Translations under genes and position numbers: made by a program
The notes under the pieces: model-generated
What the model saw: the letters and a program-made list of their open reading frames with translations, nothing else
Databases searched by the model: none
Told to the model about the DNA's origin: nothing
DNA from: Weissella diestrammenae
GTDB taxonomy: Bacteria > Bacillota > Bacilli > Lactobacillales > Lactobacillaceae
Direction of reading: 5' to 3'
Length of the DNA stretch: 64,000 nucleotides
NCBI RefSeq assembly: GCF_014397255.1
Contig: NZ_CP060724.1
Span: 248,001-312,000 of the forward strand
Part shown: positions 37,043 to 49,551 of the stretch, in pieces
Layout of the letters: the number at the start of each line of letters is the position of its first letter
Numbering within the stretch: the first letter of the stretch is position 1

Positions 37043-37512
37043 ATCAGTGTCTCCCAATTCTATGAACTATTCTTAGTATATTTTGTATCAAATACCAATA
37101 CAACCCCTTGATTAGTTCCTTTGATGTTCGGAATTTTACTTGTGCAAGTTTTCATCATGTCATAAATCATATTTGTTCAACAAAGTTGATTATATCGGAC
37201 CTCACAATAGAATTATTAGATGTATTCTAATGTCATCATGTCTTTTTTCATCAAATTTTTTTCAAAAAACTAGCGTCATTATGTCCGTATTTAATTTACT
37301 GCATTATTCACAATGCGTAATAATCGATGACACACCATTTAAAAAAACAATTTTCAGCCACATTGAAAATACATATCATCTTGAAGCCGACAGTTTAAAA
37401 GTGATGCGTTCTTAGCTTGCATACACTAGCAGGCTCGCCTATGATCATCATTATCATATACAAGACCTTTACATGTCATTTCATAACGCCAATTTGTATA
37501 CGACAGATAAAC
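37043..37512. other. Intergenic region between the Rgg-like gene and the tRNA cluster
   Basis: 470 AT-rich bases. A plus-strand frame at 37140-37415 could encode 91 residues, but it has no ribosome-binding site, no recognisable motif and unremarkable composition. No convincing gene, repeat or promoter was found. Confidence 0.5.
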
Positions 37513-37548
37513 AAAAAAATGCTATATCAGCGTGACGACTGATATAGC
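37513..37548 (-). terminator. Terminator of the rRNA-tRNA operon
   Basis: Ten-bp perfect stem GCTATATCAG / CTGATATAGC followed by a seven-T run on the minus strand, 21 bp after the last tRNA (Ser). Confidence 0.92.
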
Positions 37549-37568
37549 AAATTCTTAATGTTATTTGA

Positions 37569-37656
37569 CGGAGACAGAGGGATTCGAACCCTCGCGCCAG
37601 TTTCCCGACCTACACCCTTAGCAGGGGCGCCTCTTCAGCCTCTTGAGTATGTCCCC
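37569..37656 (-). tRNA. tRNA-Ser(GCT)
   Basis: 88 nt with a long variable arm, anticodon GCT in CTGCTAA, T-loop TTCGAAT. No encoded CCA. Last tRNA of the cluster. Confidence 0.93.
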
Positions 37657-37681
37657 ATTATCAAAAATAATTATTTGATAA

Positions 37682-37755
37682 TGGGCCTGACAGGACTCGA
37701 ACCTGTGACCCCTGCGTTATCAACACAGTGCTCTAACCAACTGAGCTACAGGCCC
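37682..37755 (-). tRNA. tRNA-Ile(GAT)
   Basis: Cloverleaf with GGGCCTG / CAGGCCC acceptor and anticodon loop TTGATAA. Expected ligand of the ileS T-box. Confidence 0.96.
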
Positions 37756-37762
37756 ATATAAG

Positions 37763-37834
37763 AGCGGACGACGGGAATCGAACCCGCATTCCCAGCTTGG
37801 AAGGCTGGAGCACTAGCCATTGTACTACATCCGC
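37763..37834 (-). tRNA. tRNA-Gly(TCC), copy 1
   Basis: GCGGATG / CGTCCGC acceptor, anticodon loop CTTCCAA. Identical in sequence to the two separate copies at 49.0 and 49.2 kb. Confidence 0.96.
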
Positions 37835-37865
37835 TTAATTAAATTAATACATGGCATAAAGCCAA

Positions 37866-37938
37866 TGGCGCGGGAGGGAATCGAACCCCCGACACTACGA
37901 GCTTCAATCGTATGCTCTACCAACTGAGCTACCGAGCC
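37866..37938 (-). tRNA. tRNA-Phe(GAA), atypical anticodon arm
   Basis: Acceptor and D-arm (GGCTCGGTAGCTC) match tRNA-Phe. The anticodon stem is TACGA / TCGTA with loop TTGAAGC, giving GAA but with G37-C38 instead of the usual A37-A38. The acceptor has a T4-C69 mismatch (GGCTCGG against CCGCGCC). Confidence 0.8.
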
Positions 37939-37943
37939 ATTAA

Positions 37944-38017
37944 CGGTCACAACGGGACTCGAACCCGTGATCTCCTGCGTGACAGGCAGGCGTCCTAACC
38001 ACCTAGACCATGCGACC
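37944..38017 (-). tRNA. tRNA-Asp(GTC)
   Basis: Acceptor GGTCGCA / TGTGACC (one G-U pair), anticodon loop CTGTCAC, discriminator G as expected for Asp. Confidence 0.95.
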
Positions 38018-38020
38018 AAA

Positions 38021-38094
<74 letters not shown>

Positions 38095-38124
38095 ATAATA
38101 AATAATAAAGTTCTTACGAACCAA

Positions 38125-38214
38125 AGGAGATGGTGGGATTCGAACCCACGCGCCGGTTTCCCGACCTGACGGTTTTCAAGACCGTTCCCTTCAGCCAGAC
38201 TTGGGTACATCTCC
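38125..38214 (-). tRNA. tRNA-Ser(TGA)
   Basis: GGAGATG / CATCTCC acceptor, anticodon loop CTTGAAA with TGA, long variable arm. The base after the acceptor would be T, unusual as a Ser discriminator. Confidence 0.92.
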
Positions 38215-38241
38215 ATGATTAATAAATAAAGGACCGAATAA

Positions 38242-38315
38242 TGGACCTTGTCGGACTCGAACCGACGACCGGACGGTTATGAGCCGTCTGCTCTAACCAA
38301 CTGAGCTAAAGGTCC
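38242..38315 (-). tRNA. tRNA with CAT anticodon, probably tRNA-Ile(k2C)AT
   Basis: GGACCTT / AAGGTCC acceptor, loop CTCATAA. The cluster order (Met, this one, Ser, fMet, Asp, Phe) matches a B. subtilis cluster where this position is lysidine-modified tRNA-Ile. Elongator Met cannot be excluded from the sequence alone. Confidence 0.75.
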
Positions 38316-38329
38316 GTGGTTAAGTCAAA

Positions 38330-38403
38330 TCGCGGCGGGGGGAATCGAACCCTCGACCTCCCGGGTATGAACCGGACGCTCTAGCCAGCTGAGCTACACC
38401 GCG
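38330..38403 (-). tRNA. Elongator tRNA-Met(CAT)
   Basis: CGCGGTG / CGCCGCG acceptor, loop TTCATAC with C32-type elongator arm, D-arm AGCTCAGCTGGCTAGAGC like B. subtilis elongator Met. Confidence 0.87.
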
Positions 38404-38439
38404 AAATACAACTGATCTCTTCAAGAGTAGTCATAATAG

Positions 38440-38513
38440 TCGGGACGACAGGATTCGAACCTGCGACCCCCTGGTCCCAAACCAGGTGCTCTACCAAGCT
38501 GAGCTACATCCCG
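38440..38513 (-). tRNA. tRNA-Pro(TGG)
   Basis: CGGGATG / CGTCCCG acceptor, anticodon loop TTTGGGA. Confidence 0.95.
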
Positions 38514-38548
38514 AATTAAATTTTTAAATAGCTAATAAAATTAGCTGA

Positions 38549-38622
38549 TGCACCTGGCAGGACTCGAACCTGCAACCTTCTGATTCGTAGTCAGACACTC
38601 TATCCAGTTGCGCTACAGGTGC
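38549..38622 (-). tRNA. tRNA-Arg(ACG)
   Basis: GCACCTG / CAGGTGC acceptor, anticodon loop CTACGAA; A34 would be edited to inosine. Confidence 0.95.
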
Positions 38623-38636
38623 ATTAAATTTTAAAA

Positions 38637-38720
38637 TGCTGGATACCGGAATCGAACCGGTACGATATTTCTATCGGGGGATTTTAAGTCCCCTGCGTCT
38701 ACCTATTCCGCCAATCCAGC
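38637..38720 (-). tRNA. tRNA-Leu(TAA)
   Basis: 84 nt with long variable arm (GATAGAAATATC), GCTGGAT / ATCCAGC acceptor, anticodon loop CTTAAAA. Confidence 0.94.
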
Positions 38721-38723
38721 AGA

Positions 38724-38785
38724 AACGAATGACAGGATTCGAACCTGTTAAGAAACATTAGTTTCTTAAACCAAACTACATTCGT
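38724..38785 (-). tRNA. Aberrant tRNA-like element lacking a normal anticodon arm
   Basis: 61-62 nt. A perfect 7-bp acceptor (ACGAATG / CATTCGT) and a normal T-arm (ACAGG TTCGAAT CCTGT) are present. Only 36 nt lie between acceptor and T-arm. They fold either as a D-arm (GTTT GGTTTAAG AAAC) with a 12-nt remnant, or as an 8-bp hairpin TTAAGAAA / TTTCTTAA with loop CTAATG. It occupies a tRNA slot between Thr and Leu in the cluster. Probably a pseudo-tRNA or deletion remnant. Confidence 0.7.
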
Positions 38786-38793
38786 TACTACCA

Positions 38794-38866
38794 TGCCGAC
38801 TAAAGGACTCGAACCTTCGACCCCCGCTTTACAAGAGCGATGCTCTACCAACTGAGCTAAGTCGGC
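38794..38866 (-). tRNA. tRNA-Thr(TGT)
   Basis: GCCGACT / AGTCGGC acceptor, anticodon TGT in loop CTTGTAA. Confidence 0.95.
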
Positions 38867-38891
38867 AATTTATTGCCATGCCTCTCGGCAA

Positions 38892-38964
38892 TGGATCGTC
38901 AGGGGCTCGAACCCTGGACCCATGGATTAAAAGTCCACTGCTCTACCAACTGAGCTAACGATCC
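38892..38964 (-). tRNA. tRNA-Lys(TTT)
   Basis: GGATCGT / ACGATCC acceptor, anticodon loop CTTTTAA. Confidence 0.95.
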
Positions 38965-38966
38965 AA

Positions 38967-39039
38967 TGGACGTTACAGGGATCGAACCTGTGACCCCCTG
39001 CTTGTAAGGCAGGTGCTCTCCCAGCTGAGCTAAACGTCC
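38967..39039 (-). tRNA. tRNA-Val(TAC)
   Basis: GGACGTT / AACGTCC acceptor, anticodon loop CTTACAA. First tRNA after 5S rRNA. Confidence 0.95.
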
Positions 39040-39046
39040 AAAATTG

Positions 39047-39163
39047 CATCGCGACTTCCTATCCTCGCAGGAGGCGATCCTCCAACTACTTTCGGCGTTA
39101 CTGAGCTTAACTTCTGTGTTCGGTATGGGAACAGGTGTGACCTCAGTGCCATCATCACGACAC
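39047..39163 (-). rRNA. rrf: 5S ribosomal RNA
   Basis: About 117 nt on the minus strand with the conserved 5S core ACACCTGTTCCCATACCGAA and GAAGTTAAGCTC. Ends placed from the helix I pairing and may be off by a few bases. Confidence 0.93.
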
Positions 39164-39248
39164 GCTTACGAGAATTAATTTTCTCAAAACTGAACCATAT
39201 TGTCAAGTAAATTTATGAAATAAATTGAACCACCACGTTTTATTCAAC

Positions 39249-44044
<4,796 letters not shown>

Positions 44045-44234
44045 AATTGATCAGCTTGAGTATAACTCAATCTTTTTTTGTTGTTTAACAGATGTTAAAC
44101 GAATTTACTAGCGAAATTGACTTCGCAAATGTTTGTATCATTTTTACGTGATACACTTGCACATTTGTTTCATCGAAACGTTATTTAGTTTTCAAAGAAC
44201 TATATCGTATTGCTTCTCAGCAACAACATTAACT

Positions 44235-44263
44235 ACTATAAAGCATGTTAAGAACAATGTCAA
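44235..44263 (-). promoter_or_regulatory. rRNA operon promoter P2
   Basis: TTGACA, 17-bp spacer, TATAGT on the minus strand. Confidence 0.9.
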
Positions 44264-44330
44264 CAACATTATTTAACGATGTTTTACGCTTGTGATTTAC
44301 AGAATAGTTACTGCAAAAGACAACTTAAAT

Positions 44331-44359
44331 ATCATATCGAATATTTCATAATGTGTCAA
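44331..44359 (-). promoter_or_regulatory. rRNA operon promoter P1
   Basis: TTGACA, 17-bp spacer, TATGAT on the minus strand, 96 bp upstream of P2. Tandem promoters are usual for rRNA operons. Confidence 0.9.
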
Positions 44360-44384
44360 CGCTTTTCGCCAACTAAAAACCAAC

Positions 44385-44417
44385 AAAAAAGGATATGCCT
44401 GTGACAGCATATCCTTT
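44385..44417 (-). terminator. Terminator between the 44.4 kb gene and the rRNA promoters
   Basis: Stem AAAGGATATGC / GCATATCCTTT with an 8-nt loop and a T6 run on the minus strand. It keeps upstream transcription out of the rRNA operon. Confidence 0.92.
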
Positions 44418-44431
44418 ATTTTCTCAAAGTC

Positions 44432-44815
44432 TTAATCGAGTGCAGCCACACCTGTGACATCCACACTAGTTAATAAGTCTGAAAGGTTCGCTGCACTAGC
44501 AAAAGACATACCAAGATCTGATAGTCGTTTTAAGTCAACACGATTTGGTTCAACTAATTCTAGTGTATACAAAGAAATTAAATCTTCGGCGGTAGTTCCA
44601 CCTTTGATATGCCACGCACCTAGTTCACCAAGCCGTAAATCATTGGGATCAATCCCTAGTTCACCCTTAATGCCATTTAAAAGTGATCCCAGCGCTGTGT
44701 CGCCTTGATGTTTATGCATTTTAACAGTGAAAAACTTAGAATGTGGTTGATCTGTCACAAGAAAAAAGGTTTTATCTTCTTGCGTAAAATACACAGTACC
44801 AGCAATTAATGACAT
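44432..44815 (-). CDS. Hypothetical protein, possibly a degenerate NUDIX fold
   Basis: 127 residues. The order of segments (IAGTVYFTQED, FFLVTDQPHSKFF, GDTALGSLLNGIKGELGID, LGELGAWHIKGG, ISLYTLELVEP) suggests a NUDIX-like fold, but the catalytic Glu cluster of the NUDIX box is not present. Last gene before the terminator facing the rRNA operon, 26 bp after cvfD. Function unknown. Confidence 0.7.
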   Translation of the reverse strand: MSLIAGTVYFTQEDKTFFLVTDQPHSKFFTVKMHKHQGDTALGSLLNGIKGELGIDPNDLRLGELGAWHIKGGTTAEDLISLYTLELVEPNRVDLKRLSDLGMSFASAANLSDLLTSVDVTGVAALD

Positions 44816-44841
44816 GATATACGCCTGCTTTCCTCAAATGA

Positions 44842-45231
44842 TTATGCTCTTAATCGATTTAATGCCTCATTTAACATCTCATTTTTAGCTTTAGCAATTG
44901 TACTAAATCCAAAATCAAGATATTGATTGGTCCAATAGTGATTACGGCCTTTAGTGTTTCTAATGCCACTGACTGACAATAATTTTTGTCCGTTTTCAAC
45001 AACACTGCGTCGTGACAAAGAGACTTTGCCATTATACTCGTCAATATCTAAAATCATCACTTGGATGGTCATACCAACTGCCAACTCGTCATCAACACAT
45101 TTAATAAAAGCAGACCGACACTCAGAAATATGAATCAACCCCTGCGTTCGAGAATCCAATTGCACAAACGCACCATATGGTTGAATACCAGTGACAGTGC
45201 CCATCACTATTTGACCAATTTGATAACCCAT
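44842..45231 (-). CDS. cvfD: S1-domain RNA-binding protein (CvfD/GSP13 type)
   Basis: 129 residues. An N-terminal S1 domain (YQIGQIVMGTVTGIQPYGAFVQL, then GLIHISEC, then VMILDIDEYNGKVSLSRRS) is followed by a C-terminal extension ending in AKNEMLNEALNRLRA. The domain plus this extension fits GSP13 (YugI) of B. subtilis and CvfD of streptococci, a post-transcriptional regulator. The start at 45231 follows AAAGGCG. Confidence 0.88.
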   Translation of the reverse strand: MGYQIGQIVMGTVTGIQPYGAFVQLDSRTQGLIHISECRSAFIKCVDDELAVGMTIQVMILDIDEYNGKVSLSRRSVVENGQKLLSVSGIRNTKGRNHYWTNQYLDFGFSTIAKAKNEMLNEALNRLRA

Positions 45232-45279
45232 CACTATCGCCTTTCTATATAATCTAACAATCGATATCCGGCTAATGTT

Positions 45280-45864
45280 TTATTGGTTAACGACGGTTGC
45301 CTTAGTAATCACCACTGGTTCAACTGGTTTATCCGCATAATCAACCGCAACTTTAGCAATTTTCTCAACAACATCAAATCCTTTTAACACGTGTCCAAAA
45401 ACCGTATGTTTTCCATCTAACCAAGGTGTTCCGCCATCTTGCGCGTACTTTTCAACCACCTCTTTTGGCAAAACAGTTTGCATTTGCTTCACCATATCAT
45501 TTGGCACTCGTGACGCTTCTACAATAAAGAATTGTGACCCATTGGTATTAGGACCAGCATTGGCCATTGATAGTGCCCCTCGGAAATTAAACAATTCCTT
45601 TGAAAATTCATCTTCAAAAGCCTCACCAAAAATTGATTCACCACTCATACCTGTACCAGTTGGATCACCACCTTGAATCATAAAATCACGGATGACACGA
45701 TGGAAGATAATACCATCATAATAACCCTGTTCAATCAACCCAACAAAATTTTCTACCGTCTTAGGGGCTTGTTCAGGAAATAATTTAAACGATACAGTAC
45801 CTTGTGTTGTTTCGAATACTGCGATTGGACCGTTGACATTTTCTAAATCAAATTGAGGTAACAT
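45280..45864 (-). CDS. ppiB: Cyclophilin-type peptidyl-prolyl cis-trans isomerase
   Basis: 194 residues, no signal peptide, so cytosolic. Catalytic and binding motifs [38 protein letters not shown] and [18 protein letters not shown] are complete. A perfect TATAAT with TGT ahead of it (45899-45907) is a likely extended -10 promoter. Confidence 0.95.
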   Translation of the reverse strand: MLPQFDLENVNGPIAVFETTQGTVSFKLFPEQAPKTVENFVGLIEQGYYDGIIFHRVIRDFMIQGGDPTGTGMSGESIFGEAFEDEFSKELFNFRGALSMANAGPNTNGSQFFIVEASRVPNDMVKQMQTVLPKEVVEKYAQDGGTPWLDGKHTVFGHVLKGFDVVEKIAKVAVDYADKPVEPVVITKATVVNQ

Positions 45865-45983
45865 TTTTTCACTCTCTTTACATATAATTTTAAAGTTTAT
45901 TATAACACAACCCGCTTTTTCAATTTTTTTATTTAATAATGTTAAACTAGGAATATTGTAATATCAATTAGAGGAGAAATTTA

Positions 45984-46658
45984 ATGAACTTTCTACAAAC
46001 CGGTGTCGAAGTGATGCTGCATTTGGATAAGCATCTCGCTCACTGGGTAAATATCTTAGGTCCTTGGTCATACGCCCTTTTATTTGCGATTATTTTTATT
46101 GAAACAGGGGCAATCATTTTACCTTTCTTACCAGGTGATTCGCTGCTATTTGCCGCTGGTGCTATTTCGGCCATTCCTGGTAGTCACTTAAACCACTATT
46201 CTCTAATCATTCTATTTTGGGTTGCTGCAGTTGCTGGCGATTCACTCAACTTTTTTCTTGGGCGTACCATTGGCTTAAAATTAATCAACCATCCATTTTT
46301 AGGTCGATTCATTAAACAAAAACAATTAGACGAAGCCAATGCGTTTTACGTCAAGCATGGGGCAATGGCAATTATTTTTGCTCGTTTTCTACCAATTATT
46401 CGGACCTTATCCCCATTCGTTGCGTCAATCTCTGGTTTCCCATATCGAAAGTTTCTTAGCTTAAACATCATCGCTGCTACGCTCTGGGTTTTCATCGCTG
46501 TTGAAGCTGGTTACTATTTCGGTGGCATTGACTTTATTCAACAACACTTTTCACTCGTTATTGTCGGTATCTTAGTTGTCACTGCACTGCCTGCAATTAT
46601 TGCAGATGCACGCTCTCAATTAGCTGCAAAAAAAGAAGCAAAAATGAAAAAAGATTAA
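45984..46658 (+). CDS. DedA-family membrane protein
   Basis: 224 residues, plus strand, with GAGGAG upstream of the ATG. DedA/SNARE-associated signature: ETGAIILPFLPGDSLLFAAG and FARFLPIIRTLSPFVASISG. Family members include undecaprenyl-phosphate and phospholipid flippases. Several membrane or re-entrant helices and a lysine-rich C-terminus. Single gene ending at a bidirectional terminator. Confidence 0.92.
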   Translation: MNFLQTGVEVMLHLDKHLAHWVNILGPWSYALLFAIIFIETGAIILPFLPGDSLLFAAGAISAIPGSHLNHYSLIILFWVAAVAGDSLNFFLGRTIGLKLINHPFLGRFIKQKQLDEANAFYVKHGAMAIIFARFLPIIRTLSPFVASISGFPYRKFLSLNIIAATLWVFIAVEAGYYFGGIDFIQQHFSLVIVGILVVTALPAIIADARSQLAAKKEAKMKKD

Positions 46659-46662
46659 AAAA

Positions 46663-46697
46663 ATAAAAAAAGGCGTGCCGGTGGCACGCCTTTTTTT
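46663..46697. terminator. Bidirectional terminator between dedA and the AI-2E gene
   Basis: GC-rich stem AGGCGTGCC / GGCACGCCT with a 3-nt loop and A7/T7 flanks. The T-run overlaps the stop codon of the converging gene. Confidence 0.93.
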
Positions 46698-47856
46698 ACT
46701 CACTATCACTGTCAATTGATGGAACAACAGGATCTTCAAACAAATCAGATGCTTTTTGCCACCATTGATACAAACGATAAATTAGTACTTTTCCAGCAGC
46801 ATATCCAGGAATCCCAAATACCACCCCGAATAATCCAAACATGTTACCTGCCGAAAGTAATATCACTACCACCGTCACTGGATGAATGCGCAAAGAATTG
46901 CCCAATAATTTAGGTGCAATCACCTTACCTTCCAATGTTTGTTCAATAGCAAATACAATCAAAACATACAATAACATCATAGGCGACACGAAAATGGCAA
47001 CCACAATTGCTGGCACCATCGCCAAAAATGATCCTAGAAATGGAATTAAATTTAAAAATCCTGCCGCAATGGCAATTAGCCAACCATATGGCAAATCAAT
47101 AACGGTATACCCAATCGCAAACATAATTGCCACTGCTAATGCAACTGACAATTGTCCGCGAATGTAATTTGAAATTTGCATATTAATTTCTGTCAAAGTC
47201 TCAATGAACGACCCCTGTAAACGTTTTGGCAAAAAATGCGCCATATATTTTGGTAAATGATGCCCATCTTTTAACAGATAAAAAAGAATTAAGGGAAACG
47301 TTACCAGTGTAATGCCAAATGAGGTCACTGTGCCAAAAATTGATGAGATATTTTGAGAGCCACCTTTAGAGAAAGATTTTACCGCATGCTCAACCGACAA
47401 ATTAGTCGAATCAAACCATTGATTGAGCGCCTTGAAATTGTCATCCTTTGTTATTCTCTCTACAACATCCATGACAGCGGACCAATATCTTGGCCAATTA
47501 TGCACTAAACTCAAAGATTGTTCACGTACCCAAGGAATGACCGCTATCACTCCTAATGCAATAAGGAGCACTAAGACGATGAATTGACCAGTGATTGTTA
47601 AAACCCGTTGAACATGCCATCTTTTTTCAAGATAATCGACCATTGGGTTCATCAGATAGTAAAACACACCTGCCACAATAATGGGGGCACCCACCGCAGA
47701 AAAAAGCGATAACAACGGTTTAAATATGAAACGGACCTGATTGGTCATAAAAATGATAATCAAAATTAACAATACAACTAGTAATGCGGCTACAAGTTGG
47801 TTGTTTGCTACCCAACGCCATGCCCATGATTTTTCATGCCTATCTTTTTCTACCAT
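46696..47856 (-). CDS. AI-2E family transporter
   Basis: 386 residues, about eight membrane helices, with the family pattern: FKPLLSLFSAVGAPIIVAGVFYYLMNP near the N-terminus and LNLIPFLGSFLAMVPAI and IAPKLLGNSLRIHPVTVV near the C-terminus. The family includes AI-2 exporters and Na+/H+ antiporters, so the substrate is not assigned. The ATG at 47856 follows AAAGGAAG. It lies 12 bp downstream of the lactonase gene. Confidence 0.9.
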   Translation of the reverse strand: MVEKDRHEKSWAWRWVANNQLVAALLVVLLILIIIFMTNQVRFIFKPLLSLFSAVGAPIIVAGVFYYLMNPMVDYLEKRWHVQRVLTITGQFIVLVLLIALGVIAVIPWVREQSLSLVHNWPRYWSAVMDVVERITKDDNFKALNQWFDSTNLSVEHAVKSFSKGGSQNISSIFGTVTSFGITLVTFPLILFYLLKDGHHLPKYMAHFLPKRLQGSFIETLTEINMQISNYIRGQLSVALAVAIMFAIGYTVIDLPYGWLIAIAAGFLNLIPFLGSFLAMVPAIVVAIFVSPMMLLYVLIVFAIEQTLEGKVIAPKLLGNSLRIHPVTVVVILLSAGNMFGLFGVVFGIPGYAAGKVLIYRLYQWWQKASDLFEDPVVPSIDSDSE

Positions 47857-47871
47857 CAATACTTCCTTTAA

Positions 47872-48879
47872 TTATATAAATTCAACGCGAACACCTTCTG
47901 GGATTTTGAAATCTTTTTGCGTCAATTCTAATTGTCCAGTTTCAGGGTCACGTCGATAAACTGAAACGTTATCTGTATTTTGATTTGCCACAATCAAATA
48001 ATCATCATTCGCACTCAATGCCATATCTCTTGGAAAATCACCTGCCGTTGAAATGACTTGAATACGTTCCGGTTGCTCAGCAACACTAAATACGGCTACT
48101 GAGTTGTGGCCCCGATTTGACGCATAAACAAAACGGCCATCTTGCGAGACACGCAACGCCGCACTACCATTATGGTCATGCCAATCTGAAGGAATCGTCT
48201 TTAGCGTCGCCTTTAAGCTTAGTTGTCCATCAGCGTAATCTAAGATTGATAACTGTGAAGAGAGCTCTCCAAGTAGATATGCTTGCTTGCCATCCGGACT
48301 AAAACGAATATGCCTTGGTCCAAACCCTTTCTCTGTTTGAAACTTTGAAAACAGATGCAACTTACCTTCTACGTCAACATCAAAAATCAGTACCTCATCA
48401 GCACCTAAATCCACAACAGCTAATCGTTGATCTGGCGTTAAATTTGTAAAATGCACATGTGAACTTTTTTGTTCATCACGTGGCCCAGAACCTTCGTTTT
48501 TAAATGAGTCCTTTAATGTCAATTGTCCATCACTACCAACTGAAAACACATCAACCGTGCCTTTATGATAATTACCAGAGAATAGGAGTTGACGCTGAGC
48601 ATCAAAACCTAAATATGCAGGTGATGCCCCATTTGCCAATACTTCTTGTTGAATTACGCCAGTTGCCAAATTAATAACAGCCACACCACCATCATCTTCA
48701 TGCTTATCAACGCTATAAATAGTCGAATCATTACCCTTAATGGTATAAGTTGGGTTCCCAATGTTTGTCAATAGGTGCGCATTCTCAAGCACGCCCTGAC
48801 TTGCATCAAAATCTGCAACATATAGTCCTTTAGAAACACGCTTTGTATACGTCCCAAACAGTACTTTTTCAATTGCCAT
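47872..48879 (-). CDS. pgl: 6-phosphogluconolactonase-like beta-propeller protein
   Basis: 335 residues of the lactonase seven-bladed propeller family. Repeated blade segments such as VLFGTYTKRVSKGLY, SSHVHFTNLTPDQRLAVVDLG, GPRHIRFSPDGKQAYLLGE and SQDGRFVYASNRGHNSVAVF. Likely hydrolyses 6-phosphogluconolactone in the oxidative branch used by heterofermenters. Confidence 0.9.
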   Translation of the reverse strand: MAIEKVLFGTYTKRVSKGLYVADFDASQGVLENAHLLTNIGNPTYTIKGNDSTIYSVDKHEDDGGVAVINLATGVIQQEVLANGASPAYLGFDAQRQLLFSGNYHKGTVDVFSVGSDGQLTLKDSFKNEGSGPRDEQKSSHVHFTNLTPDQRLAVVDLGADEVLIFDVDVEGKLHLFSKFQTEKGFGPRHIRFSPDGKQAYLLGELSSQLSILDYADGQLSLKATLKTIPSDWHDHNGSAALRVSQDGRFVYASNRGHNSVAVFSVAEQPERIQVISTAGDFPRDMALSANDDYLIVANQNTDNVSVYRRDPETGQLELTQKDFKIPEGVRVEFI

Positions 48880-48993
48880 GACTTTACCTCTTTATGATTT
48901 TATATTTACTTTTCGATTATACCATGCACAATGGTCATGAAACCGCTTTATTATTTAGTCATCGTCGGAATAACGGGCGTATTTTTTAAAAAA

Positions 48994-49023
48994 CAAAAAA
49001 ACCAACCATCGCTGGTTGGTTTT
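48994..49023 (-). terminator. Terminator after lone tRNA-Gly
   Basis: Stem AACCAACC / GGTTGGTT with a short loop and a T7 run on the minus strand, six bases after the tRNA. Confidence 0.88.
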
Positions 49024-49028
49024 GTCTA

Positions 49029-49100
49029 AGCGGACGACGGGAATCGAACCCGCATTCCCAGCTTGGAAGGCTGGAGCACTAGCCATTGTACTACATCCGC
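49029..49100 (-). tRNA. tRNA-Gly(TCC), copy 2
   Basis: Same 71-nt core sequence as copies 1 and 3. It has its own promoter (49133-49161) and terminator. Confidence 0.96.
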
Positions 49101-49132
49101 ATCTCTGCTTTGTTGCGATAACAACATAAATA

Positions 49133-49161
49133 ATAATATCGATTTTTTCAACAAATGTCAA
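49133..49161 (-). promoter_or_regulatory. Promoter of tRNA-Gly copy 2
   Basis: TTGACA, 17-bp spacer, TATTAT on the minus strand, about 32 bp upstream of the tRNA. Confidence 0.88.
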
Positions 49162-49209
49162 CACTATTCTTAAACAATTTCATAATCAAAACTTCAATTC
49201 TGAAATTGA

Positions 49210-49281
49210 AGCGGACGACGGGAATCGAACCCGCATTCCCAGCTTGGAAGGCTGGAGCACTAGCCATTGTACTACATCCGC
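49210..49281 (-). tRNA. tRNA-Gly(TCC), copy 3
   Basis: Identical to copies 1 and 2. An inverted repeat (CTTCAATT / AATTGAAG) right after its 3' end on the minus strand, followed by TTTT, may act as a weak terminator. Confidence 0.96.
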
Positions 49282-49313
49282 AACGTTAAATCGTTGCCTT
49301 AACAACATATAAT

Positions 49314-49342
49314 ACTTTACAGAATATCCCATTAATTGTCAA
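49314..49342 (-). promoter_or_regulatory. Promoter of tRNA-Gly copy 3
   Basis: TTGACA, 17-bp spacer, TAAAGT on the minus strand. A TATTAT a few bases further on is an alternative -10. Confidence 0.8.
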
Positions 49343-49461
49343 CAACTTTTTTGTTCTAATCTACAACCACTTTGAAATCAATTTCCCATTTAATCAATGT
49401 ACGTATCAAACACTTCAAACAAAACCCCCTTCTGATATTAAATCTACAGTCTTCGATCAAT

Positions 49462-49510
49462 AAAAAAGACTGTAAACATGCCGATATGGAATCAACAATT
49501 TACAGTCTTA
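49462..49510 (-). terminator. Terminator of the gatCAB-dagK operon
   Basis: Eleven-bp stem AAGACTGTAAA / TTTACAGTCTT around a larger loop, followed by TTTTTT on the minus strand, about 40 bp after dagK. Confidence 0.85.
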
Positions 49511-49551
49511 AAATTTAAGCTACAACTTATTTATTATATTATTAACCACAT

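Noticed and set aside
37140-37415. 91-codon plus-strand ORF upstream of the Rgg-like gene
   Set aside because: No ribosome-binding site, no motif, and composition typical of random AT-rich sequence.
38242-38315. Second elongator tRNA-Met
   Set aside because: Cluster order relative to B. subtilis favours tRNA-Ile with lysidine; kept as probable Ile.
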